From: UBA4416 sp040389965
GTDB lineage: Bacteria; Bacteroidota; Bacteroidia; B-17B0; Aurantibacillaceae
DNA length: 64,000 nucleotides
Reading direction: 5' to 3'
Assembly: GCA_040389965.1 (NCBI GenBank)
Contig: JAZJZF010000064.1
Coordinates: 62,001 to 126,000, forward strand
Below the pieces are notes generated by a model. That model did not search any database. It saw nothing but the letters and a program-made list of their open reading frames with translations, and was not told the origin of the DNA. Of the stretch, positions 1 through 8,526 are shown piece after piece (position 1 is the stretch's first letter; each line of letters starts with the position of its first letter). The translations under genes were made by a program, and so were the position numbers.

Positions 1-1062
1 AATGCCGCTGCACTGGAAAGAGCCAGAACCAGCCTTGCTTCATCGCTGGCTAAACTGGTAGAAAAACAAAAAATGACGGCCGATAAAGCCGCTTCTATTA
101 CTCAGCTGATTTCTTTTACGGGAGCTATTCTTGATTTTAAGCCCTGTAAATTAGTCATTGAAGCCATTGTAGAAAATATTGATGTAAAACAATCTGTATT
201 TAAAGAACTGGAAAGCACCGTGGCAGATACCTGCGTTTTAGCATCCAATACGTCTTCCTTATCTATTACCTCCATTGCCTCTGTATGCCGTATTCCTGAG
301 CGGGTTCTGGGTATTCACTTTTTTAATCCGGCCACACTGATGCCTTTGGTTGAAATTATTCCCGGTATTGCTACCGATATGATTATTGCAAACCATTGCC
401 AGGCGCTTATTAATAGTTTTGGTAAGGTAACAGTAATGGCAAAAGATACTCCGGGCTTTATTGTAAACCGTGTAGCCAGGCCGTTTTATAGTGAAGCACT
501 TCGTATTTATGAAGAACAAATTGCAGATATGGCAACTATTGATTGGGCCATGCGCGAGCTGGGAGGCTTTAAAATGGGGCCTTTTGAACTCATGGATCTC
601 ATAGGACATGATGTAAACTATGTGGTAACGGAAACTGTATGGAAACAATTTTATTATGATCCGAGATTTAAACCGTCTTTAAGCCAGAAACGATTACTGG
701 AAGCTAACTTTTTAGGTAAAAAGAGCGGAAGAGGCTTTTATGATTACAGAGAAGGCGCTAGTTTACCTTTAGCAAATAAGGATGAGCAACTGGGCAAGTA
801 CATCTTGAACAGAATTTTGTGTATGCTCATTAATGAAGCCTGCGATACCTGTTACCTGGGTATTGCATCGGCTGAGGATATTGATTTAGCAATGACCAAA
901 GGTGTAAATTACCCTAAAGGGCTTTTGGAATGGGCCGATGAACTGGGGCCTGCCCATGTACTTGTAACCTTAAACGAGCTTTACCAGGAATATGAGGAAG
1001 ACCGTTACAGGGCATGTGTTAAATTAAAGCAAATGGTAAAACAAGGGAAACTATTTTATTAA
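1..1062 (+). CDS. 3-hydroxyacyl-CoA dehydrogenase, 5' end cut off by window
   Basis: The frame is open from base 1 to the stop at 1060-1062, so the true start lies outside the window and about 353 residues are visible. The sequence shows the 3-hydroxyacyl-CoA dehydrogenase signature: GIHFFNPA with the catalytic histidine, then DTPGFIVNRV at the end of the NAD-binding domain. Two C-terminal dehydrogenase domains follow (GPFELMDLIG and GVNYPKGLLEWAD), as in the PaaH/3-hydroxybutyryl-CoA dehydrogenase group. The family oxidises 3-hydroxyacyl-CoA to 3-ketoacyl-CoA with NAD in the cytoplasm, in beta-oxidation, phenylacetate or butanoate pathways. The N-terminal GxGxxG loop is missing only because of the window edge. 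Exact substrate (3-hydroxybutyryl- or 3-hydroxyadipyl-CoA) cannot be told from the sequence. Confidence 0.9.
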   Translation, partial: NAAALERARTSLASSLAKLVEKQKMTADKAASITQLISFTGAILDFKPCKLVIEAIVENIDVKQSVFKELESTVADTCVLASNTSSLSITSIASVCRIPERVLGIHFFNPATLMPLVEIIPGIATDMIIANHCQALINSFGKVTVMAKDTPGFIVNRVARPFYSEALRIYEEQIADMATIDWAMRELGGFKMGPFELMDLIGHDVNYVVTETVWKQFYYDPRFKPSLSQKRLLEANFLGKKSGRGFYDYREGASLPLANKDEQLGKYILNRILCMLINEACDTCYLGIASAEDIDLAMTKGVNYPKGLLEWADELGPAHVLVTLNELYQEYEEDRYRACVKLKQMVKQGKLFY

Positions 1063-1096
1063 CGATTCAATGTGACAAATGACTGAGTATAACTAT

Positions 1097-1127
1097 TTGT
1101 TAATATAATTTAAAATCAATACATTTG
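1097..1127 (+). promoter_or_regulatory. Bacteroidota-type promoter for the lipoprotein gene at 1146
   Basis: TTG at 1097-1099, a 20-base spacer, then TACATTTG at 1120-1127. This matches the Bacteroidota housekeeping consensus (-33 TTG, -7 TAnnTTTG). A start point about 5-6 bases further on would give a leader of roughly 13 bases before the ATG at 1146. Prediction from motif and spacing only. Confidence 0.6.
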
Positions 1128-1145
1128 AGTATAAAACATTCAAAA

Positions 1146-1709
1146 ATGAAAAAAATCATTTTATCCACATTAGCAGTTTTGGTTCTTGGAAGCATCATTT
1201 TTATTTCATGTAAATCCAAGAATAACAGCAGTGCAATAACTCCTACTTATAAGGAAGAAAGCGGCACAGGTGGAAATCCAAGCATTACAAATGTTACAAC
1301 TACAGGCACTGTAGCTACAACGGCTACGGCATATCAAAATTCAAGCATGGCAAACGTTGGCTTAGGTGGGACCTGGTCTAGTGTTGGTTGTTCAGGACAA
1401 ACCTGCTTAACTGTAAACAATACAAGCACGGGAACTTCTATCTCTATTTGTTTTTCTTCTCCTCCAACTGCCGGAACATATCAATTAGTTAGCAGTAGTG
1501 CAGCCTTATCTGGTGGCGGTAAAGCATTTATGACTGTAAATAATCCTACAGGACAACCAACCGGAAGTACATGGTATTCGGCTGCAGGCAGCGTGGTTGT
1601 TACGATCTCAGGAAGCAGTATTACTGGTACTTTTTCAAACATAGCCTGCTTACAATCAGGTTCCGCTTTCCCTACAGTTACGGTTAGCGGACAGGTAGGT
1701 TGCTTATAA
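1146..1709 (+). CDS. Exported lipoprotein of unknown function
   Basis: A 187-residue protein if the ATG at 1146 is used; an in-frame TTG at 1125 lies inside the predicted promoter and is therefore unlikely. It starts with a lysine-rich n-region, a hydrophobic core and a lipobox (FISC), so it should be a lipid-anchored envelope protein. The rest is rich in Ser, Thr and Gly and contains several cysteines, two of them close together (CSGQTC), plus a C-terminal beta-strand-like section ending in VSGQVGCL. This looks like a small beta-sandwich domain common in secreted Bacteroidota proteins. I do not recognise a named family. The gene has its own promoter and terminator and appears monocistronic. 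Confidence 0.75.
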   Translation: MKKIILSTLAVLVLGSIIFISCKSKNNSSAITPTYKEESGTGGNPSITNVTTTGTVATTATAYQNSSMANVGLGGTWSSVGCSGQTCLTVNNTSTGTSISICFSSPPTAGTYQLVSSSAALSGGGKAFMTVNNPTGQPTGSTWYSAAGSVVVTISGSSITGTFSNIACLQSGSAFPTVTVSGQVGCL

Positions 1710-1729
1710 TCCAAAAGAATTTTAAATTT

Positions 1730-1756
1730 AAGGCTCTGCAGATGCAGGGCCTTTTT
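1730..1756 (+). terminator. Intrinsic terminator after the lipoprotein gene
   Basis: AAGGCTCTGCA (1730-1740) pairs with TGCAGGGCCTT (1743-1753), with one G-U pair and the tip opened as a loop. TTTTT follows at 1752-1756. It lies 20 bases after the stop at 1709. Confidence 0.8.
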
Positions 1757-1827
1757 AATTATAGCATATTCCTACGAAATCTCTACAGCACATAACCGGA
1801 CTTTTAAAAAGATCTTATTCTCTGGAT

Positions 1828-3219
1828 GTGAGAGCCCTTTCTCTTATGCGCATTGCTGTAGGTATGGTATTGCTGGTGGATCTCTTTATCAGGAGCTTAT
1901 CTATTAAAGCTTTTTTTACGGATGAAGGTGTATTGCCTATAGCAATCCTGAAAAATTATAACTGGAACCCTTATTACTTCTCATTCCACACCTTAAACGG
2001 CGATCTGTGGTGGCAGATAACATTATTCGCACTCAATGCCCTTTGCATTGTTTTATTGATTAAAGGCTATCGCGCCCGCCTGTTTACCTTTATCTGCTGG
2101 GTATTTATTACTTCTCTACAAAACAGAAATCCTTTTATTTTGCAAGGTGGTGACGATCTGCTACGCCTGATTTTGTTATGGGGAATATTTTTGCCCTGGG
2201 GCGAACGTTATGCGGGCAAGACAAGTTCTTTTTATGCTAATTCTTATTTTTCGTATGCCAATTTAGGTTATATCTTTTTAGTATGCTCTGTTTACTTTTT
2301 TTCGGCGCTGCTGAAAACGCATGCCGAGTGGCACTCAGAAGGTACGGCCCTTTACTATGCTTTAAGTCTCGAACAATTACGATTACCTTTAGGTACTCTG
2401 CTATATCATTTTCCTTTAGTGATGAAAGGCTTAACCAGGATGGTTTATTACCTCGAATTAGTTGCTCCTGTTCTTATTATTTTGCCTTTTATAAATTACA
2501 GAGTAAGATTAGTGGGCATAATTGCCATTGCCTTATTGCATATAGGCATTGCAGGGACATTATATGTAGGGCTATTTTACATTATAGGTCTGGTAACGCT
2601 AATTGGTTTACTTCCGGAAGCACTCATGAATAAATATGAAGCAAAATTTATACGCACTGTTATTATTGTAAAAGAAAAAAGTATGCCTACCGGTTCATTT
2701 ATAGTAGAAACATTTCTTGCCTTAAAAAACGGGTTCATTATTTTAATTATCTGTTATTGCCTGCTGCTTAACCTTGGTAACGTCAAAAAATTCCCTTATG
2801 TGCTGGATCCGCAACTGATCAAGTTCGGAAACACTTTACGTTTGGAGCAGAGCTGGGGTATGTTTTCACCCAGTGTGTATAAAGACGATGGCTTTTATGT
2901 GTATAGTGGTTATACCAGTACAGGAAAATATATTGATATTAAACGCCATGGCCAACCTATAAGCTTTAATAAACCTGCTAATATTGTATCGGAATTTGAA
3001 AGCGACCGCTGGCGAAAATTCGGTGAGAATTATTTGTTTAACAACAATAATTACATGCGGCCTTATTTTTGCAAATACTTACTGAGAAACTGGAATAATA
3101 AACATCCGGAAAACCATATCAGTGACCTTACCATTTTTTTTATGAAAGAAGAAAGCCTGCCTGATTATAAAACCAAACCATTGGAAAAGACGGCACTTTG
3201 TAATTGCCAGGATAAATAA
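1828..3219 (+). CDS. HTTM-domain integral membrane protein
   Basis: A polytopic membrane protein (463 residues from the GTG at 1828) of the HTTM family, which is related to the membrane part of vitamin K-dependent gamma-carboxylase. Visible family features are the N-terminal RALSLMRIAVGMVLLVDL segment, about eight hydrophobic helices up to residue ~320, and the soluble tail beginning LEQSWGMFSP. The bacterial role of the family is unsettled. The start is uncertain: homologous N-termini usually read like YSLDxRxLxLxR, and the frame upstream of 1828 does encode RSYSLD, yet no ATG, GTG or TTG occurs between the stop at 1762 and 1828. The methyltransferase gene starts one base after this stop, so the two are surely co-transcribed. 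Confidence 0.8.
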   Translation: MRALSLMRIAVGMVLLVDLFIRSLSIKAFFTDEGVLPIAILKNYNWNPYYFSFHTLNGDLWWQITLFALNALCIVLLIKGYRARLFTFICWVFITSLQNRNPFILQGGDDLLRLILLWGIFLPWGERYAGKTSSFYANSYFSYANLGYIFLVCSVYFFSALLKTHAEWHSEGTALYYALSLEQLRLPLGTLLYHFPLVMKGLTRMVYYLELVAPVLIILPFINYRVRLVGIIAIALLHIGIAGTLYVGLFYIIGLVTLIGLLPEALMNKYEAKFIRTVIIVKEKSMPTGSFIVETFLALKNGFIILIICYCLLLNLGNVKKFPYVLDPQLIKFGNTLRLEQSWGMFSPSVYKDDGFYVYSGYTSTGKYIDIKRHGQPISFNKPANIVSEFESDRWRKFGENYLFNNNNYMRPYFCKYLLRNWNNKHPENHISDLTIFFMKEESLPDYKTKPLEKTALCNCQDK

Positions 3220-3220
3220 C

Positions 3221-4006
3221 ATGAACTTAAAAACCATTTTAAAATACATTAATTATAAGCTCACGGCGTATACAGAACACGATGTACATTCTCCGTTCGT
3301 GTATAGTTTTTATATGGAACTTTTAAAACCAAAACAGCCTTATAATGATTTTTTAGAGCTAAACACCTTACGAAAAGAATTAGAGGCTAAGTCTGAAACC
3401 ATTGAAATTACAGACCTTGGAGCCGGATCAAAAAAATTAAACTCCAATAAAAGAAAAGTAGGCGACATTGCAAGGCATGGCATTGCACAAAAAAAACAGG
3501 CGGAATTTCTGTACCGTTTAATTCATCAATTCAATCCCAAAACATTGGTTGAATTGGGTACTTCTATTGGCCTTACTTCTTTATACCTTTCCAAAGCAGC
3601 TTCAGGCTCACAATTGTACACCATAGAAGGATGTCCGAATTTAACCGCTTTTTCAAACACACTCTTTCAAAAACAACAGGCAAAAAACATTTATTCCCTC
3701 AATGGAAATTTTAATGAGGTATTGCCAACACTTTTATCTGAATTAGATTCTTTGGATTTTATTTACATCGATGGCAACCATACTTATGAGCCAACCATGC
3801 ATTATTTTAACCTGGCATTACAAAAAAAGAATCCATCCACCATTATGGTATTTGATGATATTTACTGGAGCAGCGATATGGAAAGGGCCTGGAAAGAAAT
3901 ACACTCAAACCCTGAAGTAAGTTTAAGCATGGATTTTTTTCATTTCGGAATTGTATTTTTTAGAACCGAGCAAAAAAACAAGGAACACTTTGTTTTAAAA
4001 TTTTAA
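3221..4006 (+). CDS. Class I SAM-dependent methyltransferase
   Basis: A 261-residue soluble protein with a class I methyltransferase core. The glycine-rich SAM loop is LVELGTSIGLTSLYLS, followed by an acidic strand (YTIEG) and the IYIDGNHTYE stretch typical of the Methyltransf_24/O-methyltransferase-like group. The N-terminal extension (YTEHDVHSPFVYSFYMELL) is a form often seen in Bacteroidota. The substrate is unknown. It starts one base after the HTTM gene, suggesting translational coupling and perhaps a shared membrane-related substrate, but that is inference. Its last four bases overlap the end of the convergent gene at 4003. Confidence 0.85.
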   Translation: MNLKTILKYINYKLTAYTEHDVHSPFVYSFYMELLKPKQPYNDFLELNTLRKELEAKSETIEITDLGAGSKKLNSNKRKVGDIARHGIAQKKQAEFLYRLIHQFNPKTLVELGTSIGLTSLYLSKAASGSQLYTIEGCPNLTAFSNTLFQKQQAKNIYSLNGNFNEVLPTLLSELDSLDFIYIDGNHTYEPTMHYFNLALQKKNPSTIMVFDDIYWSSDMERAWKEIHSNPEVSLSMDFFHFGIVFFRTEQKNKEHFVLKF

Positions 4007-4932
4007 GCCAAGGTGTTTAATAACTCAACAAATTCTGCGGGAGGAATAAACTGAAGTTTTTGTTCCTGAATCTTATAAGGAAGATCTACAAACTGCCCAT
4101 CTTTATACCATAAGAGTTTATTACTGACTGAACCGGGCCCTTCCTGGTTCATTCCATAAATAGTTGGAATAAGCCCATTGATGGCTTTAATGATCTCAAT
4201 ACTTTCGATAGGATAAATAATGACAGAATGGCGATGGGGTATCCCAATCAGAGCACCTTTTGAGCCAAGCATTTTTGGATGATTATGCAAATCGAAGGCA
4301 ATATTTGGCGTAAAAAAATGATCTCCCTGAACAAACCAAATATCAAAATCAGTGAACTTTTGTTTTGAGATCTCAAAAGGATAATTCTGTTTTATATTCT
4401 CAATTCCGGTTTCAATCAATTCATCAACTGTTTTACCCCATTTCTCAGCTTGCTCAGGCTTAATGTTGGCAATACTATCGGGCAGGTCAAAAACCAACAT
4501 AGCATATGTTTCACCTGCAAAGTTTTTCCCAAGGGTAAAGTCCTCTCCTATGTTTGCAGCATAATCGGCAGGATAGATCCTAACACCAATGTATTTTTTT
4601 ACTTTATCATAATCAGCAACAATTTTTTCAAACTCCGACTCAAACTCGTTGGCTCTGATCATTGTTTCAAAATGCCGCGATACTATTTTATCATAACCTG
4701 TTGTTTTATCCTGCTTGCAAACCTGCGCCACATTCACAAGGCCCATTTGACTAAAGCCAAAATTATTTTCTCCAACCGCCAACATGGAGCCTTGCTGCTC
4801 ATAAGTGAGGTTCTTTTTAGTGAAATAATCAGCTACTGCTTTTATAAACTCATGATATTCTTTTGCGTTAAAAAAAGAGGCCCATTCAGGCACTTCTGAG
4901 TGATCGTCTTTACGTTTGAAAATTGAAAACAT
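4003..4932 (-). CDS. Cytoplasmic protein, weakly DUF1444/YtpQ-like
   Basis: A 309-residue protein without signal peptide or membrane helices. The C-terminal half has GDHFFTPNIAFDLHNHPKML followed by GALIGIPHRHSVIIYPI, a pattern that resembles DUF1444 (YtpQ) proteins, where a strand-rich domain carries a conserved phrase about an alanine/proline/histidine turn. I cannot confirm this without a profile search, and the function of that family is also unknown. The gene converges on the methyltransferase with a four-base overlap and has a plausible promoter at 4950-4979. Confidence 0.7.
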   Translation of the reverse strand: MFSIFKRKDDHSEVPEWASFFNAKEYHEFIKAVADYFTKKNLTYEQQGSMLAVGENNFGFSQMGLVNVAQVCKQDKTTGYDKIVSRHFETMIRANEFESEFEKIVADYDKVKKYIGVRIYPADYAANIGEDFTLGKNFAGETYAMLVFDLPDSIANIKPEQAEKWGKTVDELIETGIENIKQNYPFEISKQKFTDFDIWFVQGDHFFTPNIAFDLHNHPKMLGSKGALIGIPHRHSVIIYPIESIEIIKAINGLIPTIYGMNQEGPGSVSNKLLWYKDGQFVDLPYKIQEQKLQFIPPAEFVELLNTLA

Positions 4933-4949
4933 TGTATTATTCTTTTAAT

Positions 4950-4979
4950 TAAATATACCAGGTTTCATTCTATTTTCAA
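4950..4979 (-). promoter_or_regulatory. Candidate promoter for the gene ending at 4003
   Basis: On the minus strand: TTG (4979-4977), 19-base spacer, TATATTTA (4957-4950), one base off TAnnTTTG, about 18 bases before the ATG at 4932. Motif-based only. Confidence 0.4.
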
Positions 4980-5007
4980 AGCATATCCATTTTGGCCTGT
5001 TTGTTTT

Positions 5008-6009
5008 TTAAAACGTTGCCATATGTAATTTTTTGCCTCCGTTTTTAAGTATCGTTCCGTTTTTCTCTACCTCTTGCTCCTGTGTGCTTTCATCCGTAAG
5101 AATTTTATCGAGGTAATTCTGTGCCGTTTTATAATCTGTTTTTGCAACTGAACCATTAGAAATAGCCTCTGTTGAATACGAATTCATAAGGTTATCGAAA
5201 TACAATTTAAACATATCTGGAGTCGCAAACATATCGCAACCAATTACCTTATCTCCTGTACAGGCTATTACTCCTATCACATTACCCTGGCTTTTCATCG
5301 TTGTTTCAAAATAATCGATATATCTTTTTAATTCGTCGTTATATTTTTTAGATGTATCAAGTGCTGTATAGGTGCCTGAACCGGTAGTTGCAGAATTTTT
5401 TGTAGTAACGTCAGCTACATTTTCCCACACTTTTTGCTGGTTTTTATCTACCACTGCTACTTTACGAACAGCCGTGCTTGATACTTTTGAATAGCCATAA
5501 AACGTATTGTTTGCTTTTTTTGAGTTTTCGCTGTATTGCCATCTGCCATGCTCCACACAAAATACCGAAATATCCTTTTTACCACTGTGTGGCAAAAGCA
5601 CCATATCCTGCGCCAATACTCTATCTTGCTTTCCACCTTTTACAACTTCTCCTGCCATAATCATAATGGTATCGTTTGAGGTATTTTCAACATACAAAGT
5701 ATTTACAGATCCTGAACCCTCATTGTTTTGAGTATAATTATTACGGGTAATATTGGAAGATGTCTGAGCCGAAACTTCGGTAACGTTTACCTTTTTTTCT
5801 TCGAGGGCTTTTTGAAGAGGCATATATTTACCGATATCCTTGTGCGCATCAAGAAAGGTTTGATTGGCATAAATGGGGTACAACCGCAGATTCTTAAAAG
5901 TGAATTGAATGGCTGTAGCTTCTTTAATCGTAAGGTTCTTAGAATTGTATTGCGCATTTAAAATTGTAAAAATGCCTATACTTAGAGCGAAAGAGAGTAG
6001 TTTTTTCAT
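5008..6009 (-). CDS. Secreted ARPP-1/DUF6569-type domain protein
   Basis: 333 residues with a cleavable signal peptide (MKKLLSFALSIGIFTILNAQ). The body reads like the ARPP-1 domain, also classed as DUF6569: a strand with IKEATAIQFTFKNLRLYPI, then MAGEVVKGGKQDRVLAQDMVL, a Gly-Lys turn, and ISVFCVEHGRW. These are hallmark phrases of that family. A C-terminal YNDELKRYIDYFETTMKSQG helix and a GDKVIGCDMFATPDMF stretch follow. The molecular role is unknown; comparative work links the domain to ADP-ribosyl-glycohydrolase and phosphatase contexts, which are not present next to this gene. Probably monocistronic. Confidence 0.75.
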   Translation of the reverse strand: MKKLLSFALSIGIFTILNAQYNSKNLTIKEATAIQFTFKNLRLYPIYANQTFLDAHKDIGKYMPLQKALEEKKVNVTEVSAQTSSNITRNNYTQNNEGSGSVNTLYVENTSNDTIMIMAGEVVKGGKQDRVLAQDMVLLPHSGKKDISVFCVEHGRWQYSENSKKANNTFYGYSKVSSTAVRKVAVVDKNQQKVWENVADVTTKNSATTGSGTYTALDTSKKYNDELKRYIDYFETTMKSQGNVIGVIACTGDKVIGCDMFATPDMFKLYFDNLMNSYSTEAISNGSVAKTDYKTAQNYLDKILTDESTQEQEVEKNGTILKNGGKKLHMATF

Positions 6010-6118
6010 CTGTTTAATTTTAAGTTATTACTAACCAAAATTAGTTGGGGGAATCACAGATAAAAAGCTCCACTTAGTGAACCGCTCTTATGACTTGGTA
6101 AAACGACCTTATTGGATG

Positions 6119-6514
6119 TTAATCTTTTACCGGCTCTATTAAATCCCAAAGATTACCATACAGATCTGCAAAAACAGCAACTGTTCCCCACGCCTCTACA
6201 ACGGGTTGCCTTATAATTTGTACCTGATTGTCTATTAAATTTTGAAAGTCGCGTTGAAAATCATCAGTATATAAAAACAAGAAAACTCTTCCCCCGGTTT
6301 GGTTTCCTACACGACTAGCTTGTTCTTCGTTTGCTGCCTGCGCCAATAATAAACAACAATTTCCGGAGCCTTTTGGGGAAATCATAACCCATCGCTTACT
6401 CTCACTAAGTTTGGTATCTTCCATTAATGTGAAATGCAATTTCTTTGTATAGAACTCAATGGCTTTATCATAATTGTCTACAACAATTGCTATATGTGCT
6501 ATTCTTTGGTCCAT
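6119..6514 (-). CDS. VOC (glyoxalase/bleomycin resistance) family protein
   Basis: 131 residues, the normal size of a single-domain VOC protein. It opens with RIAHIAIVVDNYDKAIEFYTKKL and ends with VFADLYGNLWDLIEP, the two beta-alpha-beta-beta-beta halves of the fold. Candidate metal ligands are the histidine in AHIAI and the terminal glutamate in LIEP. These proteins act as lyases, isomerases, dioxygenases or drug-binding proteins; the sequence does not say which. The gene stands alone between two unrelated genes. Confidence 0.85.
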   Translation of the reverse strand: MDQRIAHIAIVVDNYDKAIEFYTKKLHFTLMEDTKLSESKRWVMISPKGSGNCCLLLAQAANEEQASRVGNQTGGRVFLFLYTDDFQRDFQNLIDNQVQIIRQPVVEAWGTVAVFADLYGNLWDLIEPVKD

Positions 6515-6692
6515 CCCTTAATTATTTATCATCCTTTTAAATTATACTCAGCAAAATTAATCTAATAATTTTATGTTTAGGGATCATTACATGCAACTAA
6601 TACTACCGGGCGAATCCCAAAATAACGAATATTCATTCACTCTTTTTTTATGATAATATTATTTATATTTAAATTCAATTACAAATTATCAT

Positions 6693-7241
6693 ATGCAACT
6701 TTTAGAATGTGAGATCATGAGCCGGTCTTCCCGTAATGCTCAAATTATTATTGCCCTCCCCATGGGTTTAATTGGTGGGTATTTATTGATCAATATGATC
6801 AATGCGGCTTTTGACCAAAGACTGGTTATGAAAGGTTTTTTAGGCGTAGGCATTTTCCTTTTTGTGATCGCTATCAGTGCAGAGATCCTGATCTGGTATT
6901 ATACCAGAGGAAAATTAACCATTACAGAATACCCGGGCAATATTCTTGAAATAGACATCAGGTTCCCATCAGGCTCTTCGGAATCCGACAAGGGTAAATG
7001 GGACTGCGAAGGTATTTACACAAAGGAATATGCAAAATATGGCATGTATAAAAAACACCTGGGACTAAATTTATCCTGCAATGGTAAACCGGCATGCTTC
7101 CTACGCCATGAACTAGGCGGTTTTGCAGGTGATCCTGAGCATTTTACGGAGGTCAATACGTTATTTAACCGTGGCGGTAATGAATACTGGTGTAAAAAGG
7201 TAATGGAGATTGAGGAACTCCTTTCTAAAGTAAACCCCTAA
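6693..7241 (+). CDS. Small membrane protein of unknown family
   Basis: Up to 182 residues. Two hydrophobic helices (about residues 17-35 and 48-70) are followed by a soluble domain of about 110 residues containing KLTITEYPGNILEIDIRFP, DCEGIYTKEYAKYGMYKKHLGLNLSC and CFLRHELGGF. I recognise no family. Two starts are possible: ATG at 6693, or ATG at 6717 (MSRSSRN), which puts a short basic stretch directly before the first helix. The gene ends about 60 bases before a strong bidirectional terminator shared with the convergent msr gene. Confidence 0.65.
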   Translation: MQLLECEIMSRSSRNAQIIIALPMGLIGGYLLINMINAAFDQRLVMKGFLGVGIFLFVIAISAEILIWYYTRGKLTITEYPGNILEIDIRFPSGSSESDKGKWDCEGIYTKEYAKYGMYKKHLGLNLSCNGKPACFLRHELGGFAGDPEHFTEVNTLFNRGGNEYWCKKVMEIEELLSKVNP

Positions 7242-7300
7242 TTAAAATAAATGTAGCTTTATAAGAGTCTACACAACAAAAACCAAATAATCATCCATAA

Positions 7301-7328
7301 AAAAAGGAAGCTTTTCAGCTTCCTTTTT
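7301..7328. terminator. Bidirectional intrinsic terminator
   Basis: A perfect 12-bp stem AAAAAGGAAGCT / AGCTTCCTTTTT (7301-7312 with 7317-7328) with a four-base loop and A/T runs on both sides. It can stop transcripts of the plus-strand gene ending at 7241 and of the minus-strand msr gene ending at 7336. Confidence 0.85.
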
Positions 7329-7335
7329 CAATGAA

Positions 7336-8340
7336 TTAAAAACGTGTTACCCGTTTATGACAATAAGGTGTACCACCTTCTTTTTCGTAATACTGTTGAT
7401 GGTAATCTTCTGCAGGCCAAAAGGTACTCGCTTTTCTTAACTGTGTAGCTACTTTATAACCTTTCAGTTTTAAAATAGAGATCAGGTCTTCTGATGTTTT
7501 TTTCTGAGCATCGTTCTCGTAAAAGATTACAGATAAATATTGTTCGCCAATATCATTTCCCTGGCCGTTAGTTTGTGTAGGATCATGAATTTCAAAAAAT
7601 AATTTAGCCAGTGTTTCAAAACTGGTTTGTGAAGGGTCGAACTCTACTTCCAAAGCTTCTATATGCCCCGTAGTATGGCTGCAAACCTCTTTATAGGTAG
7701 GATTCTGGGTATGTCCGCCTGTGTAACCAACAGTAGTTTTTACAACACCTGTGGCATGTTGAAAATAATATTCTACCCCCCAAAAACAACCTCCTGCAAA
7801 AATAGCTTTCTCTGTTGTTTTCATGGCAGTACTTTTTTCAGGTACAAACAACATGGAAATTGAATTTACACAATGGCGTGTATCCTTATCGGTTAATCCT
7901 TCGCCATAAAATACATGCCCTAAATGGCCACCACAGGTTGCACAGGTAATCTCTGTTCTTTTACCATCAATATCCAATGTTTTTTTTACCGCTCCCGGTA
8001 TTTCGTCATCAAAGCTTGGCCAGCCACAACCCGAATGGAATTTGGAATCTGATTTATACAAGGGTGCATTACATTGTTTGCAGATGTAGGTTCCTTTTTC
8101 AAAGTTATCGGTATATTCGCCCGTAAAAGCTCTTTCGGTGCCTTTATTAACGATCACACGCTCTTCTTCTTTCGTTAATTTATTAAGTTTCATACTTCCT
8201 GTTTGTTTTAATGCTGCATTATTTTTTGAATTGTCGGCTGTCTGGCATCGTGTACTATAGCATCCTATTAGTAAAAATAGGATACTCATAAACATAAAGT
8301 GCCTTTTACTTTTTGGTGGTGTTAATGAATCGTTTTTCAT
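7336..8340 (-). CDS. msrBA: Exported lipoprotein MsrB-MsrA fusion, methionine sulfoxide reductase
   Basis: Bifunctional repair enzyme that reduces both epimers of methionine sulfoxide. From the ATG at 8340 it has 334 residues; an ATG at 8373 would add 11 residues and spoil the signal peptide. The lipobox (FLLIGC, Cys27) predicts an envelope-anchored protein. MsrB comes first: two CxxC zinc pairs (CKQC, CATC), GCGWPSF and the catalytic Cys in RHCVNS. MsrA follows with the active-site GGCFWG and the GYTGG, HTEALE-like (GHIEALEVEF) and DPTQTNGQGND motifs. The B-then-A order is the reverse of the better known MsrAB fusions. It probably protects periplasmic proteins from oxidation, with electrons from a thioredoxin-like partner not seen nearby. 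Confidence 0.93.
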   Translation of the reverse strand: MKNDSLTPPKSKRHFMFMSILFLLIGCYSTRCQTADNSKNNAALKQTGSMKLNKLTKEEERVIVNKGTERAFTGEYTDNFEKGTYICKQCNAPLYKSDSKFHSGCGWPSFDDEIPGAVKKTLDIDGKRTEITCATCGGHLGHVFYGEGLTDKDTRHCVNSISMLFVPEKSTAMKTTEKAIFAGGCFWGVEYYFQHATGVVKTTVGYTGGHTQNPTYKEVCSHTTGHIEALEVEFDPSQTSFETLAKLFFEIHDPTQTNGQGNDIGEQYLSVIFYENDAQKKTSEDLISILKLKGYKVATQLRKASTFWPAEDYHQQYYEKEGGTPYCHKRVTRF

Positions 8341-8526
8341 TGTGGTTATTTTTATATCTGTAAAATTAAACAATTGATATCTTACAACATTCGGCTTATT
8401 GTCGGATACCTGACATATATACGATTTTTATGTTTTTTTGGTTTTTAAAGGCTAATAGGTAATTTAGTAGAAATTATTTCCCGAAAATTTCGCATATAAA
8501 CACAGATTTTAGAACATAAAAATCAT

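Noticed and set aside
4450..4899. A 149-codon open frame on the plus strand
   Set aside because: Antisense to the gene at 4003-4932, which has a good protein sequence and promoter.
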